Source of the DNA: JAPYTY01 sp036338435
GTDB taxonomy: Bacteria; Acidobacteriota; UBA6911; RPQK01; JADFOI01
Length of the DNA stretch: 64,000 bases
Reading direction: 5' to 3'
Assembly: GCA_036338435.1 (NCBI GenBank)
Contig: JAYZCG010000022.1
Span: 1-64,000 of the forward strand
Shown: positions 17,130 through 25,407 of the stretch, piece by piece
How the letters are laid out: each line of letters opens with the position of its first letter
Numbering within the stretch: position 1 is the stretch's first letter
The notes under the pieces: model-generated
The model's input: the letters and a program-made list of their open reading frames with translations, nothing else
What the model was told of the DNA's origin: nothing
The model's database searches: none
Translations under genes and position numbers: made by a program

Positions 17130-19010
17130 ATGAGAGAATTAGTTGCCCAGTATATGTCGAAAACTCTTTCCCGGCGCGGGTTTGTGAACCGCTTAGTGAA
17201 GACTGGGGTTACTTTGACGGCTGCCCAGTCGGTAGTTCAGTCGTTGACGCCGATAGTTTATGGGAAAACTGGGGATACAGATATCACACCGGAGGATGTG
17301 AGGCTATTTGAAGGAACAGGAGGTGAGGCACTTGCCGAGCAGCTGATAGCCTCGGGCGTAAAGTATGTTTTCGGAAACTCGGCTAGTTCTGATGCGTACT
17401 TCTATGAGGCTTTGGTAGATCGTCCTGAACTGACTTACATCTTGAGTCCTCATGAAGGGCCAGGAGCGGCTATGGCTATGGGTTATATTCAGGCCTCACG
17501 TGAGCCAGCTATCGTTATGCAGGCAGCCGTCGTAGGGTTGGTCAATGCCATGGGGCAGATGTACTGTGCATGGAAGGAGCAGACTCCTCTGGTGTATTAC
17601 AGCTATCGTGCTGAGTCGAGCCGAGCCGCAGGACGGGATGGGTTCGAAGAAGTAATGTATCAGGAGGAGATGGTTTCCCCCATTACCAAGTGGCACTGGC
17701 TGGCACGTCGTTCAGAAATGATTCCGGAAACCATTCGACGATCTTTCAAGGTAGCCTGGACACCTCCCTACGGGCCCACCTACGCTACTTGGCACAAAGA
17801 TTATACTGGGGAAAAGGTTCGTACCGAAGTGATTGTGCAAAGTAAGGTTGATCCGCGTATGAGAATTCGTCCGAATCCACAGGAAGTGGAACGGGCAGCG
17901 CGCATGTTAGCGGAAGCGGAAAGACCGATGTTATTTGTGGGGGACGAGTTATATAAGACCGAATCAGTCGATAAGGCGGTTCGGTTGGCTGAGCTGTTGG
18001 GTGTTCCAGTGAGCCAGCCTCGGCAGGTTTTTGCCAATTTTCCACAGACCCATCCCTTGTGGGATACCACTCGGGGAGGCATACAAGCCCACAATGCCGA
18101 TGTTGTCATGAATGTGGGGAATAAGTTACAACACAATAGGCCTGCACCGCTTGTTCCGCGCAATGTCAAATTCATCGACATGCGTAATGACGCGGCCAGT
18201 ATAGGCAACATTATAACCACGGATGTGCCTTTGGTGGCAGATGTTGGACATGGGTTAGATGATCTCATTTTAGCTCTGGAAGATCTCATGACCCCGAGTC
18301 TCAAGAAAAAGATACAAGAGAGAACGGAAAAGATACATGCTCTGACCAGTCGTAACGAGAAGCTACGTGATGTAATGACCAAGAATCCAGACTGGGACAG
18401 CAGCCCGTTACTATCAGACCGCTTGACTTATGAGATTGCTCAGTTTGCCGACGAGGATGCCATCATTGTGGATGAGTCCGGCGGGACAGGCGGTAAGCAG
18501 TTTTTTGAATTCAATCCTCTGGGCGGTCGCGAGCATATAGCTTATTATGCTGGTCATCTGGGCGGAGCAACGGGCAAGGCCGCAGGAGTGAAGATGGCCC
18601 GTCCAAATCAACAGGTAATTGCCCTCTCTGGTGATGGGGCCTTTATCTTTGGTCCCACTGGACTATGGAATATGGCTCGACTAGGGTTGCCAGTTCTTGT
18701 GGTGGTATACAACAACCATGCATATGGCGGCCCGCACAATCGGGTTATCTCAGCAGTTCCAAACAGTCGTATGGTTCAGGAGGGTCGTTATTTTTGCGAC
18801 TATCTAGGCAGTCCTGATATGAACATGGCTGAGATAGCCAGTGGTTTCGGTGTGGATGGTGAGGTGGCTAACGATCCAGCGGAACTCCAGGAAGCTCTCA
18901 AGCGAGGACGGCGAGCCAATGATAACGGAAAACCCTACTTGATTGATGCCCAGGTGGCCCGTACAGGCGTGGGCTGGGCCGAAGAACCTTGGGTGCCGAC
19001 ACTGACCTAA
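17130..19010 (+). CDS. ThDP-dependent enzyme (acetolactate synthase/benzoylformate decarboxylase-like) with twin-arginine motif
   Basis: CGAGGAGG lies 6 bases before the ATG. The first 45 residues contain SRRGFV (R15-R16) followed by a mild hydrophobic stretch, a twin-arginine signal pattern, although no clean A-x-A cleavage site is seen. The rest is a complete ThDP enzyme: N-terminal pyrimidine-binding domain with H108-E109 (the activating Glu) in SPHEGPGAAMAMGY, a middle domain about residues 245-385, and a C-terminal pyrophosphate-binding domain with GDG at 501-503 and NN at 528-529. The active site therefore looks intact. Relatives decarboxylate 2-oxo acids or condense/oxidise the product. 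Pairing with a periplasmic cytochrome c suggests an exported 2-oxo acid oxidase or decarboxylase; that is inference. Confidence 0.85.
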   Translation: MRELVAQYMSKTLSRRGFVNRLVKTGVTLTAAQSVVQSLTPIVYGKTGDTDITPEDVRLFEGTGGEALAEQLIASGVKYVFGNSASSDAYFYEALVDRPELTYILSPHEGPGAAMAMGYIQASREPAIVMQAAVVGLVNAMGQMYCAWKEQTPLVYYSYRAESSRAAGRDGFEEVMYQEEMVSPITKWHWLARRSEMIPETIRRSFKVAWTPPYGPTYATWHKDYTGEKVRTEVIVQSKVDPRMRIRPNPQEVERAARMLAEAERPMLFVGDELYKTESVDKAVRLAELLGVPVSQPRQVFANFPQTHPLWDTTRGGIQAHNADVVMNVGNKLQHNRPAPLVPRNVKFIDMRNDAASIGNIITTDVPLVADVGHGLDDLILALEDLMTPSLKKKIQERTEKIHALTSRNEKLRDVMTKNPDWDSSPLLSDRLTYEIAQFADEDAIIVDESGGTGGKQFFEFNPLGGREHIAYYAGHLGGATGKAAGVKMARPNQQVIALSGDGAFIFGPTGLWNMARLGLPVLVVVYNNHAYGGPHNRVISAVPNSRMVQEGRYFCDYLGSPDMNMAEIASGFGVDGEVANDPAELQEALKRGRRANDNGKPYLIDAQVARTGVGWAEEPWVPTLT

Positions 19011-19287
19011 CTGTAAATGATGATCAGTGATACTTCCATGCATTGTACAGAGTCGGCACATTCGCGATAGTTCTGATGCCTTGACGTTTATGGTGTCTAA
19101 ATACGTCGGCCCTCTGCCGGTGGTTAGAGCGAGTGGGTGATTGGTCTTCTAGAGTTCACAATCACAGCAAAATCCAGTTGTGCAGTTGTTGATCTTCGGG
19201 TGGTGTAGAAAAAACCTGCTTTTCACGCGCGTGGGGGTTGCAATTTTATGAGTGGTAGATAAACTATACCGTTTTCTGATCTAGGAT

Positions 19288-20463
19288 ATGGATAAATTGC
19301 ATAATCAACATACAGAAGGAAAACTGCTTATGGGGCCTGGCCCCTCGAATGTTTCATCCCGGGTACTCCGGGCCATGAGTCGGCCATTGGTCGGACACCT
19401 GGATCCCGATTTCATTCAAATGATGAATGAAATCCAAGAGCTTCTTCGCACAATTTTCCAGACATCTAACCCTCTCACTCTTCCTCTGTCAGGAACTGGG
19501 AGTGCAGGAATGGAAGCGGCAGTTGCGAACTTGGTTGAAGAGGGGGACTCTGTGCTGGTAGGAGTTAATGGTGTTTTCGGCCAGCGGATTGCAGAAATGG
19601 TTCGCCGAAACGGTGGGCATTGTACCGAAGTCTCTACTGCTTTTGGTGAGCCATTAAAACGGGAGGCTATGATGGAGGCCGCCGAGGAGTGTGAACCGCG
19701 TATCATAGCGGTTGTTCACGCGGAAACTTCTACTGGTGTACTTCAGCCATTGGAACCCATTCGTGAGATCTGTGACCGATTTGAGTCCATTTTCCTAGTT
19801 GACGCGGTTACCTCTTTGGGCGGACATCCGATTGATGTTGATGGTAGCAAGATAGACGTCTGTTACAGTGGTACCCAGAAGTGTTTGAGTTGTCCTCCTG
19901 GGTTGGCACCTTTTACCCTTTCAGCGGTTGCAGAAGATAAGGTCAGAAACCGGAGTAGTAAGTGTAAGAGTTGGTATCTAGATCTGAACCTAATCGGCTC
20001 CTACTGGGGGGATGATAGGGTTTACCATCATACTGCACCAATTTCTATGAATTACGCTTTTCATGAAGCACTATCTATAGTTGTTGAGGAGGGCCTGGAA
20101 CAACGGTGGCAACGTCACGAGAAAAACCACAAGGCTTTGGTAGCTGGCATTGAAGAAATGGGGCTCAGGATGCACGTTGATCCAGACTGTCGTTTGTGGT
20201 CCTTGAATACAGTCAGTATCCCCGAAGGAGTGGATGATTTAGAGGTCCGCAGTCAACTTTTAAACGATTTTCAATTAGAGATTGGTGGGGGATTAGGAGA
20301 GCTTGCCGGGAAGGTTTGGCGTGTTGGTCTCATGGGAGAGAATAGCCGTGCAGAAAATGTTCTTAAATTTCTACTGGCGTTGGAGATTTGTCTAAAGAGT
20401 CAGGGTTTCCGATGTACTTCTGGAGCAGGTGTTAGGGCCGCGACAGAATACTACAGTGGTTAG
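19288..20463 (+). CDS. Class V aminotransferase (alanine/serine-glyoxylate type)
   Basis: A 391-residue PLP enzyme of fold type I. LLMGPGPSNVSSRVLRAM at the start, LPLSGTGSAGMEAAVANL, VDAVTSLGGHPIDVD and the PLP lysine in YSGTQKCLSCPPGLAP are all typical of alanine-glyoxylate or serine-glyoxylate aminotransferases. The start is uncertain: ATG 19288 has AGGA immediately before it, while Met15 (ATG 19330) has AGAAGGA at better spacing but would lose little. The 277-base gap upstream holds only a weak promoter-like TTGCAA/TAAACT pair near 19238-19265. It may act with the ThDP enzyme on small 2-oxo or amino acids such as glyoxylate, but could be independent. Confidence 0.87.
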   Translation: MDKLHNQHTEGKLLMGPGPSNVSSRVLRAMSRPLVGHLDPDFIQMMNEIQELLRTIFQTSNPLTLPLSGTGSAGMEAAVANLVEEGDSVLVGVNGVFGQRIAEMVRRNGGHCTEVSTAFGEPLKREAMMEAAEECEPRIIAVVHAETSTGVLQPLEPIREICDRFESIFLVDAVTSLGGHPIDVDGSKIDVCYSGTQKCLSCPPGLAPFTLSAVAEDKVRNRSSKCKSWYLDLNLIGSYWGDDRVYHHTAPISMNYAFHEALSIVVEEGLEQRWQRHEKNHKALVAGIEEMGLRMHVDPDCRLWSLNTVSIPEGVDDLEVRSQLLNDFQLEIGGGLGELAGKVWRVGLMGENSRAENVLKFLLALEICLKSQGFRCTSGAGVRAATEYYSG

Positions 20464-20485
20464 TGCCGTATTATCATGCTGGTGG

Positions 20486-21241
20486 CTATAGTCTAAATTT
20501 CATCCCGTCGAAGGCAATGTCGGCTGGGCCTTCGTAGCCAGAATCACGAATCTCTGCGAGAAGATCGTATTCGTCACAAACAGGGTAGAGGTGAGTGATG
20601 ACGAGTCGGCCAACACCTGCTTCCTGAGCAATTTTTCCTGCTAGTTGAGGCGTGAGGTGTCCCTTGATCTTAAGTTGGGAAGGCTGTGCGGCCTCAATCA
20701 GAGCGACATCAGCGTTTGTCGACAATTTGATTAATGCGGGACAGTAATCTGTGTCTCCCGAATAGGCAAATACCGTTCCTTTGGAGTCTACGAATCGGTA
20801 ACCCACACTATTTTTCGTGTGAACAACGGGTAAGGATCTGACCGCCCAGTTACTAAATTTTAGCTGTTCAGTCCCAATCTCCCTGATTTCTAGATTGCTG
20901 GGTGCAAGTCGAACCATATTACCGTGTAGATCTACTAGTTTACGATAAAATTGCTTAAGTCCGGGAGGTCCTATGAGGGTTAATTTCTCAGTTTCAAAAT
21001 ACGTGGAGTTTTTACGTGCAAAAAGAAGGGGTGCGATATCGCTAATATGGTCCAGATGGAAATGGGAGATGAAGACATGGCTAACATTTTTGATCTCTAT
21101 CCCGTAGCGTTCGGCGCGATGTAGGCTGCCGGAGCTAGGATCTACTAAGATAGCCGTCTCTCCTATCTGTATTGCCAAGCCAGGTGAGGCGCGTCGAGGA
21201 TGGGGAATAGAGGTGCCGCTACCTAAAATTGTGATGTGCAT
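20486..21241 (-). CDS. MBL-fold hydrolase (RNase Z/arylsulfatase-like)
   Basis: The ATG at 21241 is preferred to the TTG at 21259. The protein begins MHITILGSGTS-x-PHP, the usual opening of the RNase Z-like branch of metallo-beta-lactamase-fold hydrolases. It has the metal motif SHFHLDHISD, then YSGDTDYCPAL and VITHLYPVCDEYDL for the later metal-binding Asp and His. With 251 residues it lacks the long exosite of tRNase Z, so a phosphodiesterase or other ester hydrolase is more likely. It converges with the aminotransferase gene on the plus strand. Confidence 0.85.
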   Translation of the reverse strand: MHITILGSGTSIPHPRRASPGLAIQIGETAILVDPSSGSLHRAERYGIEIKNVSHVFISHFHLDHISDIAPLLFARKNSTYFETEKLTLIGPPGLKQFYRKLVDLHGNMVRLAPSNLEIREIGTEQLKFSNWAVRSLPVVHTKNSVGYRFVDSKGTVFAYSGDTDYCPALIKLSTNADVALIEAAQPSQLKIKGHLTPQLAGKIAQEAGVGRLVITHLYPVCDEYDLLAEIRDSGYEGPADIAFDGMKFRL

Positions 21242-21400
21242 GATATTTAAGCGTAACAACTGAGACTGATGATTAGAACGTATAGGGGATTTGAGTTTCT
21301 ACTAGACAGAACAATATGCATTATAGGCCTAAGAAACCAGACAACATCTTTGATCAGGATTGCGTTTTGGGGTACCAGTCAAGTATTTTAGGATCGACTT

Positions 21401-21619
21401 ATGGAGTCAGATGAAGTCCGACAACTTGCCCAACAAGCTTTGTGTGAGACTTCTGGTAAACAGGCACAGGTTAGCTTGGTTATAAAGCAGGGCTCCATGT
21501 GGGTCATACTTCTCAGAATTGGAGAGGATGAACTGGCCGTGAAGGTAGAAGATACCCTAAAGGCTACTCCTGAAGCCATCCAGAGAGAACTTGAAGAGGA
21601 GATAAAGAAGCTCTTTTAA
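21401..21619 (+). CDS. Small hypothetical protein, 72 aa
   Basis: An ATG-started ORF preceded by AGGATCG, in the otherwise empty gap between two minus-strand genes. The predicted product is soluble, with a short N-terminal helix, a strand-rich middle (QVSLVIKQGSMWVILLRI-like) and a charged C-terminal helix (EAIQRELEEEIKKLF). I recognise no family. The helix-strand-helix composition and good termination just before the convergent recD2 gene argue for a real gene. The opposite strand is also open across part of it but gives an unconvincing Ser/Thr-rich peptide. Confidence 0.5.
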   Translation: MESDEVRQLAQQALCETSGKQAQVSLVIKQGSMWVILLRIGEDELAVKVEDTLKATPEAIQRELEEEIKKLF

Positions 21620-21633
21620 GCCTGTGTCCATTG

Positions 21634-23808
21634 TCATGCTAGTCTGCGTCGCAAACTAGTATAGCGCTTACGTGTTTTGTCATTTTTGATTCCAGCAGAC
21701 AGGGCTTTCTTGGTGCCCACTATCACCACTAACTTTTTAGCGCGTGTTATAGCGGTATATATTAGATTTCTTTGCAGTAAAAGGTAATGTTGCATCAAGA
21801 TTGGAATGATAACAGCCGGGTACTCTGAACCCTGAGCTTTGTGAACAGAGATGGCGTAGGCTAGTATAACCTCATCAAGTTCTGGATACTCAAACAATAC
21901 CTTCCGGTTGTCGAAGGAAATCAAGACCTGCTGGGATTCATGGTTGATGTGTGTGATCCGGCCAATGTCTCCATTAAAGATTCCTTTGTCGTAATTGTTC
22001 TTGAGTTGCATCACTTTATCGCCGACTCTAAAAGTACGTCCTCCACGTATGATTTCCTCTGGCCGAGGATTAAGAGCATCTTGAAGCTTTGTGTTAAGGT
22101 TTTCCGAACCTACTGTTCCCCTATGCATGGGGGTAAGCACCTGTATGTCGTCAAAGGGGCTAAATCCAAACCGCTTTGGAATACGCTCCTGGACAAGTTC
22201 CAGTATGATGTCAAGAACTTCTTCTGGATCTTCTTTTTCGAGCAGATAGAAGTCTTCAAGTTGCTGCCCCACAGGATGAAGTGTTGGGAATAGCCCTTGG
22301 TTGACCTGATGGGCACTAAGAACAATCGAACTTCTCTGAGCCTGACGGAAAATCTCAGTGAGTTCGACTACCCTCACCGCACCTGAGGCGATGATGTCTT
22401 TGAGGACATTGCCAGGTCCCACAGAAGGAAGTTGATTTACATCCCCAACCAGTACAAGGGTGGCACGATGAGGAACCGCTTTTAAGAGATGGTGCATTAA
22501 AACGGAGTCGATCATGGAAGCTTCATCTACGATAAGCAGATCACATATAAGGGGGTGGTATTCGTTTTTTTGGAAGCCCCCCTTTTGAACACTGTATTCC
22601 AGCATTCGGTGAATTGTTCGAGCCTCATGGCCTGTGGCGTCGTGCATCCGTTTGGCGGCACGTCCGGTTGGAGCGGCCAGCATGATGTGAACGGGAAGCT
22701 TTTCGAAAATTTTCAGAATGGCGTTGATAATGGTAGTTTTGCCAGTTCCAGGGCCTCCAGTGATTACCATTACCTTATCCTTGAGTGCCGATTCCACTGC
22801 CTGTATTTGTCTATCGGCTAGATTAATGGCAAGCTGTTCTTGTACCCACTCAATGGCTTTGTGAGTATTGACTTTTCTAATTGATTTGGCACTCGAGACA
22901 AGAATTTTAAAATTATTGGCAATTCCAACTTCACAGTGGTGAAGTGTCGTTGGGTAGACCTCGTTCTGACTGGGTTTGGCCCCTTCAATGGCTTTGGCAA
23001 CATCTTCGATGACAATTTTTTGTTCCATTGCAACGGTAGACAATCCTTTAACGATTGTGTCGCGGTTAACATCCAGGATGCTCTGCGATTTTTCTACTAA
23101 TGATTCATAGGGGTAGTAAATGTGACCTTTTTCGGTGAGGTCATTGAGAACATAGAGGATTCCGGCCTCAGCTCTCAGTGGTGAGTCTTTCGTGAATCCT
23201 AGTTTCTCAGCGATGGAGTCAGCGATAATGAAGCCTATCCCATGGATGTCCAGGGCAAGTCGATAAGGATTGTCTCGGACTACGGTAATGGCTCGGTTGC
23301 CGTACTGTTTAAAAATTTTTGTGGCATAACCTAAGCTAACTTTGTGGCTCTGAAGAAATAGCATAACTTCGCGAATGTTGCGTTGTTTCTCCCAGGAAAC
23401 TTTGATCATTCCAATTCTCTTTTTTCCAACTCCCGTAATACAGGACAACTCGTCAGGATTATTTTCAATTGTCTCAAGGGTTTTTCTGCCAAACTTCTCG
23501 ACTATTCGTTTTGCCATAACCGGGCCAATACCCTGGACCAAGCCTGACCCTAGGTATTGCTGAATGCCATAAAGTGACGATGGTGTTTGGGATTCAAAAT
23601 GCGAGACCTTGAATTGTTCTCCGTAGCGGGGATGTTTTACCCACTCTCCTCGCATGTCAAGCAGTTCTCCAGGAGTGGGGGAAGCCAGATTTCCAATGAT
23701 CGTGACTAGTTTGCGATGACCTCGTACCTTCACCTTGGCGATGGTAAACCCATTATCTTCGTTGGTGTAAGTGATCCGTTCTACCTGTCCTTGCAATTTG
23801 TCCAACAT
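21634..23808 (-). CDS. recD2: RecD2-type ATP-dependent DNA helicase
   Basis: A 724-residue RecD-like 5'-3' helicase of the free-standing RecD2 class. The N-terminus has the OB-like region (GQVERITYTNEDNGFTIAKV) and tandem helix-hairpin-helix segments (GIGPVMAKRIVEKFG; ITGVGKKRIGMIKVSW). Helicase motifs follow: Walker A ITGGPGTGKTT, DEASMID, LVGDVNQLPSVGPG, the SH3-like insert, and VHKAQGSEYPAVIIP with ITRAKKL at the end. A GGGAGGG element precedes the ATG. There are no RecB/RecC genes nearby, consistent with RecD2 acting alone in repair. Confidence 0.95.
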   Translation of the reverse strand: MLDKLQGQVERITYTNEDNGFTIAKVKVRGHRKLVTIIGNLASPTPGELLDMRGEWVKHPRYGEQFKVSHFESQTPSSLYGIQQYLGSGLVQGIGPVMAKRIVEKFGRKTLETIENNPDELSCITGVGKKRIGMIKVSWEKQRNIREVMLFLQSHKVSLGYATKIFKQYGNRAITVVRDNPYRLALDIHGIGFIIADSIAEKLGFTKDSPLRAEAGILYVLNDLTEKGHIYYPYESLVEKSQSILDVNRDTIVKGLSTVAMEQKIVIEDVAKAIEGAKPSQNEVYPTTLHHCEVGIANNFKILVSSAKSIRKVNTHKAIEWVQEQLAINLADRQIQAVESALKDKVMVITGGPGTGKTTIINAILKIFEKLPVHIMLAAPTGRAAKRMHDATGHEARTIHRMLEYSVQKGGFQKNEYHPLICDLLIVDEASMIDSVLMHHLLKAVPHRATLVLVGDVNQLPSVGPGNVLKDIIASGAVRVVELTEIFRQAQRSSIVLSAHQVNQGLFPTLHPVGQQLEDFYLLEKEDPEEVLDIILELVQERIPKRFGFSPFDDIQVLTPMHRGTVGSENLNTKLQDALNPRPEEIIRGGRTFRVGDKVMQLKNNYDKGIFNGDIGRITHINHESQQVLISFDNRKVLFEYPELDEVILAYAISVHKAQGSEYPAVIIPILMQHYLLLQRNLIYTAITRAKKLVVIVGTKKALSAGIKNDKTRKRYTSLRRRLA

Positions 23809-24107
23809 AGATACCCTCCCTTATACCACATCCGGGCTAGGTTGACAGCTTGTGAGATGATCCCCTAAGATGTTCATTTAAAAGGGTTAATGAGGATAGG
23901 TTTGGAAGGTGATATCTAATAAACAGTAGTGTTTTACGAAAAACCTGTGACAAGTAATGGAGATGAGATCTGGAGAAGTCCATATGTTCTTGTCCAGAGA
24001 AGAAGAACAAGGATTTCCAGCAGACTGTACATTTGTCGAACAACGTTCTTGATTTCGAGATACTCACCCCATAGCTAAGCTTAACTTACCGGATAAGAAG
24101 GAGTGCA
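23809..24107. other. Intergenic region upstream of recD2 and the aminotransferase
   Basis: About 300 bases between divergent genes. On the minus strand TGGTATAAG (-10 with extended TG, 23820-23828) lies close to the recD2 start but lacks a -35. An isolated plus-strand TTGACA at 23842-23847 has no matching -10. I see no stable hairpin or convincing small gene. Confidence 0.4.
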
Positions 24108-24179
24108 ATGTCCTGCCGATCAAACTTACTAGCGGTGTGTAACTTCGGGGATAAGGTATTTGGATATGTCGACCTCTAA
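24108..24179 (+). CDS. Possible 23-codon leader ORF overlapping the aminotransferase start
   Basis: AGAAGGAG (24096-24103) is the best ribosome-binding site in this gap, and it serves an ATG at 24108 that opens a 23-codon frame ending in TAA at 24177-24179. This frame overlaps the first codons of the aminotransferase in another register. It could be a leader peptide coupling or attenuating translation. It could also be chance; the peptide has no run of one amino acid that would point to attenuation. Confidence 0.3.
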   Translation: MSCRSNLLAVCNFGDKVFGYVDL

Positions 24180-25341
24180 GCACCGGGTCAGCCATAAGGT
24201 TAATACATTCACCGAATCTGTAATTCGGAGCATGACACGCTTAGCTCTTGACTATAATGCCATTAATTTAGCTCAGGGGTTTCCTGATTTTCCGGCTCCC
24301 CAGTCGATCAAAGATGCAGCTTGCCAGGCTATCCAAGATGATGTTAACCAATATGCTATTACCTGGGGAGCTCCTCGATTCCGGGAGGCCATTGCGCAAA
24401 AGTATGCGCTTTTCTATGACTGGGAGGTTGACCCAGAGAGGGAAATTACTGTGGCCTGCGGTTCTACTGAAAGCATGATTTCATCTATTCTCGGGTTGGT
24501 TGACCCAGGGGATGAGATCCTTATTTTCGAGCCGTTCTACGAGAATTATGGTCCTGATGCTGTGATTGGCGGAGCCGTGCCCGTTTATGTTTCTCTTGAT
24601 CCCAACCGAAACTGGGCTCTAGATTTTTATCAACTGGAGGAGAAGATTCGTGATAGTCGAATCCGTGCTTTGATTCTGAATACTCCTAACAACCCATCCG
24701 GAAAAGTTTTCACTCGGCAGGAACTTGTCAAATTGTCAGAACTTGCCCAAAGTTATGATTTCTATGTTATTACCGATGAGATCTATGAGCACATTGTCTA
24801 TGATGGAGGGAGCCATTGTCCTATTGCCTTATTACCTGGGATGAGGGATCGAACCATCACCATCAGCGGACTCTCGAAGACTTTCAGTGTTACAGGCTGG
24901 AGAATTGGATATATCGTTGCTCCCCCGGATCTGACCAATGCTCTCCGAAAAATCCATGATTTTCTGACTGTGGGGGCTGCAGCTCCACTTCAGGAGGCAG
25001 GTGCGATAGCAATGGGGGTGGAGAAGGCATACTATCAGCAACTCACGCATGACTATCAGGAGCGAAGAGATTACTTTGTTAAGGTTCTTCAAGAAGTTGG
25101 ATTTAAGGTTTGGATCCCTTCCGGTGCCTATTACGTGATTGTGGACATTTCTCCCCTGACCGATATGGATGATGTGACATTCGTCAAACAGCTTATCCAA
25201 GAACATGCCGTTGCTGCAGTACCTGGAAGTAGTTTCTACCACCGGACAGAATTAGGTGAGAAGTTAGTTCGCTTTGCATTTTGCAAGACTATGACGGTCT
25301 TGGAACAGGCAGCTGTACGATTAATGGAGCTCAAGCGGTAA
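24166..25341 (+). CDS. Class I/II PLP aminotransferase (methionine/kynurenine aminotransferase-like)
   Basis: A fold-type I aminotransferase of aspartate-aminotransferase type. The ATG at 24166 follows AAGG by 9 bases; a TTG two codons earlier is less likely. Motifs: NLAQGFPDFPAP, VNQYAITWGAPRFREAI, LNTPNNPSGKVF, VITDEIYEHIVYD and the PLP lysine in SGLSKTFSVTGWRIGYI. The QGFPDF start and length (391) resemble the YbdL/kynurenine-glutamine transaminase subgroup. It converges with polX on the other strand, so it is a single-gene unit. Confidence 0.92.
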   Translation: MSTSKHRVSHKVNTFTESVIRSMTRLALDYNAINLAQGFPDFPAPQSIKDAACQAIQDDVNQYAITWGAPRFREAIAQKYALFYDWEVDPEREITVACGSTESMISSILGLVDPGDEILIFEPFYENYGPDAVIGGAVPVYVSLDPNRNWALDFYQLEEKIRDSRIRALILNTPNNPSGKVFTRQELVKLSELAQSYDFYVITDEIYEHIVYDGGSHCPIALLPGMRDRTITISGLSKTFSVTGWRIGYIVAPPDLTNALRKIHDFLTVGAAAPLQEAGAIAMGVEKAYYQQLTHDYQERRDYFVKVLQEVGFKVWIPSGAYYVIVDISPLTDMDDVTFVKQLIQEHAVAAVPGSSFYHRTELGEKLVRFAFCKTMTVLEQAAVRLMELKR

Positions 25342-25407
25342 CAAAGAAGAATGCAAAATACAGACAGAGAGTTCACGAGAGGATCATCTTGCCAGACCCA
25401 CATGGGC

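Noticed and set aside
17801..18382. 193-codon minus-strand frame inside the ThDP gene
   Set aside because: Antisense shadow; the plus-strand protein has intact motifs.
23842..23870. TTGACA as a plus-strand promoter
   Set aside because: No acceptable -10 at 16-18 bases.
23837..24067. 76-codon minus-strand frame
   Set aside because: No ribosome-binding site, Ser/Leu/His-rich unconvincing product, and it occupies the expected recD2 upstream region.
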